DNA from: an uncultured Arenimonas sp.
Lineage (GTDB): Bacteria; Pseudomonadota; Gammaproteobacteria; Xanthomonadales; Xanthomonadaceae
DNA: 5,414 bases
Assembly (NCBI GenBank): GCA_946480565.1
Contig: CAMLKR010000167.1
Span: forward strand, 1-5,414
Reading direction: 5' to 3'
The notes under the pieces are model-generated. The model searched no databases. It saw only the letters and a list, made by a program, of their open reading frames with translations, and was not told the DNA's origin. Position 1 is the first letter of the stretch, and the number at the start of each line of letters is the position of its first letter. The position numbers and the translations under genes were made by a program. Of the stretch, positions 4,782-5,414 are shown piece after piece.

Positions 4782-5414
4782 CTACTTGACCTCGGACAGC
4801 TCCACGCCGTCCAGCCCCTGGGACAGGGTGCGGGCATCGCCACCCTGGGCCAGCTTGATCTTCAGGCGCACCTCGTTGGCCGAGTCGGCGAAACGCAGGG
4901 CGTCCTCGTAGCTGATCTCGCCGGCCTGGTAGAGCTCGAACAGGGCCTGGTCGAAGGTCTTCATGCCCAGGTTCGTCGATTCCTTCATCACGTCCTTGAG
5001 CTTGTGGATCTCGCCGTCGCGGATGTAGTCCTGCACCAGCGGCGTGCCCAGCATGATCTCCATCGCGACGCGGCGCGACTTGCCGTCGGGCGTGGGGATC
5101 AGCTGCTGGGCCACCACGCCCTTGAGGTTCATCGAAAGGTCCATCAGCAGCTGGCTGCGGCGGTCTTCCGGGAAGAAGTTGATGATGCGGTCCATCGCCT
5201 GGTTGGCGTTGTTGGCGTGCAGCGTGCACAGCACCAGGTGGCCGGTTTCGGCGAAGGCGATGGCGTGGTCCATGCCCTCGCGGGTGCGCACCTCGCCGAT
5301 CATGATCACGTCGGGCGCCTGGCGCAGGGTGTTCTTCAGCGCCGCTTCCCAGCTGTCGGTGTCGATGCCGACTTCGCGCTGGGTGATGATGCAGCCCTCG
5401 TGCTTGTGCACGAA
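4782..5414 (-). CDS. pilU: PilU, type IV pilus retraction ATPase paralogue (5' end beyond window)
   Basis: Hexameric GspE/PilT-family ATPase at the cytoplasmic base of the type IV pilus that assists PilT in retraction and twitching. Only the last 210 residues are present; the frame stays open to the right edge, so the N-terminal domain and Walker A lie outside. Visible motifs (numbered from the first visible residue) are the Asp-box region TQREVGIDTDSW (11-22), Walker B DVIMIGEVRTRE (35-46), the His box TGHLVLCTLHANNA (57-70) and RIINFFPEDRR (76-86). PilU is favoured over PilT because the FFPEDRRSQLLMDLS segment and the C-terminal DYIRDGEIHKLKDVMKES fit PilU, while PilT's AIRNLIRE signature is absent. 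The tail ends GVELSEVK after a short non-conserved linker. The GTG near 5411 is an internal valine (context FVHKHEG), not the start. A strong terminator follows the stop codon, so pilU ends its transcription unit; pilT would be expected just upstream, outside the window. Confidence 0.93.
   Translation of the reverse strand, partial: FVHKHEGCIITQREVGIDTDSWEAALKNTLRQAPDVIMIGEVRTREGMDHAIAFAETGHLVLCTLHANNANQAMDRIINFFPEDRRSQLLMDLSMNLKGVVAQQLIPTPDGKSRRVAMEIMLGTPLVQDYIRDGEIHKLKDVMKESTNLGMKTFDQALFELYQAGEISYEDALRFADSANEVRLKIKLAQGGDARTLSQGLDGVELSEVK

Noticed and set aside
5409..5411. GTG as a possible start of the right-edge ATPase gene
   Set aside because: It falls in the conserved FVHKHEG context well after the N-terminal domain and Walker A, and the frame continues to the window edge.
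1..5414. A novel defence, mobile or biosynthetic system
   Set aside because: All eight genes belong to known conserved families with uniform codon use, the spacing is tight, and there are no repeats, integrase, transposase, tRNA or unassigned gene-sized gap.

Overview
The window comes from a GC-rich gammaproteobacterium, most likely of the Xanthomonadaceae/Lysobacteraceae (Xanthomonas, Lysobacter, Luteimonas and relatives). This rests on strong GC codon bias, on protein motifs that match that group as I remember them, and on the gene set. It is a chromosomal housekeeping and type IV pilus (T4P) neighbourhood. I see no mobile element, CRISPR array, RNA gene or foreign-looking island. Every stretch over 300 bases is coding.

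Layout: Two minus-strand genes at the left edge start the Pil-Chp twitching-motility chemosensory operon: pilG (single-domain response regulator) followed by pilI (CheW-like adaptor, cut by the window edge). A 186-base divergent intergenic region (686-871) separates them from plus-strand gshB (glutathione synthetase) and a tonB-family gene 4 bases further on. That gene runs head-on, with 4 bases between stop codons, into a minus-strand operon yqgE-ruvX-pyrB, whose genes overlap by 4 bases at both junctions (GTGA and ATGA). Upstream of yqgE a clean intrinsic terminator closes pilU, the T4P retraction ATPase accessory gene, whose 5' part lies beyond the right edge.

How the genes work together: pilU, pilG, pilI and probably the TonB protein belong to T4P twitching motility; the equivalent Pseudomonas aeruginosa locus (pilT-pilU ... 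pyrB-pyrR-ruvX-yqgE-tonB3-gshB-pilG) includes TonB3, reported to be needed for twitching. pyrB starts de novo pyrimidine synthesis, ruvX is a RNase H-fold nuclease for rRNA/recombination, yqgE is an uncharacterised conserved partner gene, and gshB makes glutathione. Compared with the remembered Pseudomonas order, the yqgE-ruvX-pyrB block appears inverted, and pyrR, pyrC' and pilH are missing from their usual places.

I found no undescribed multi-gene system. The best leads are the Pseudomonas-type PyrB without an adjacent pyrC', a probable leaderless yqgE transcript, and the promoter and leader structure upstream of pilG.
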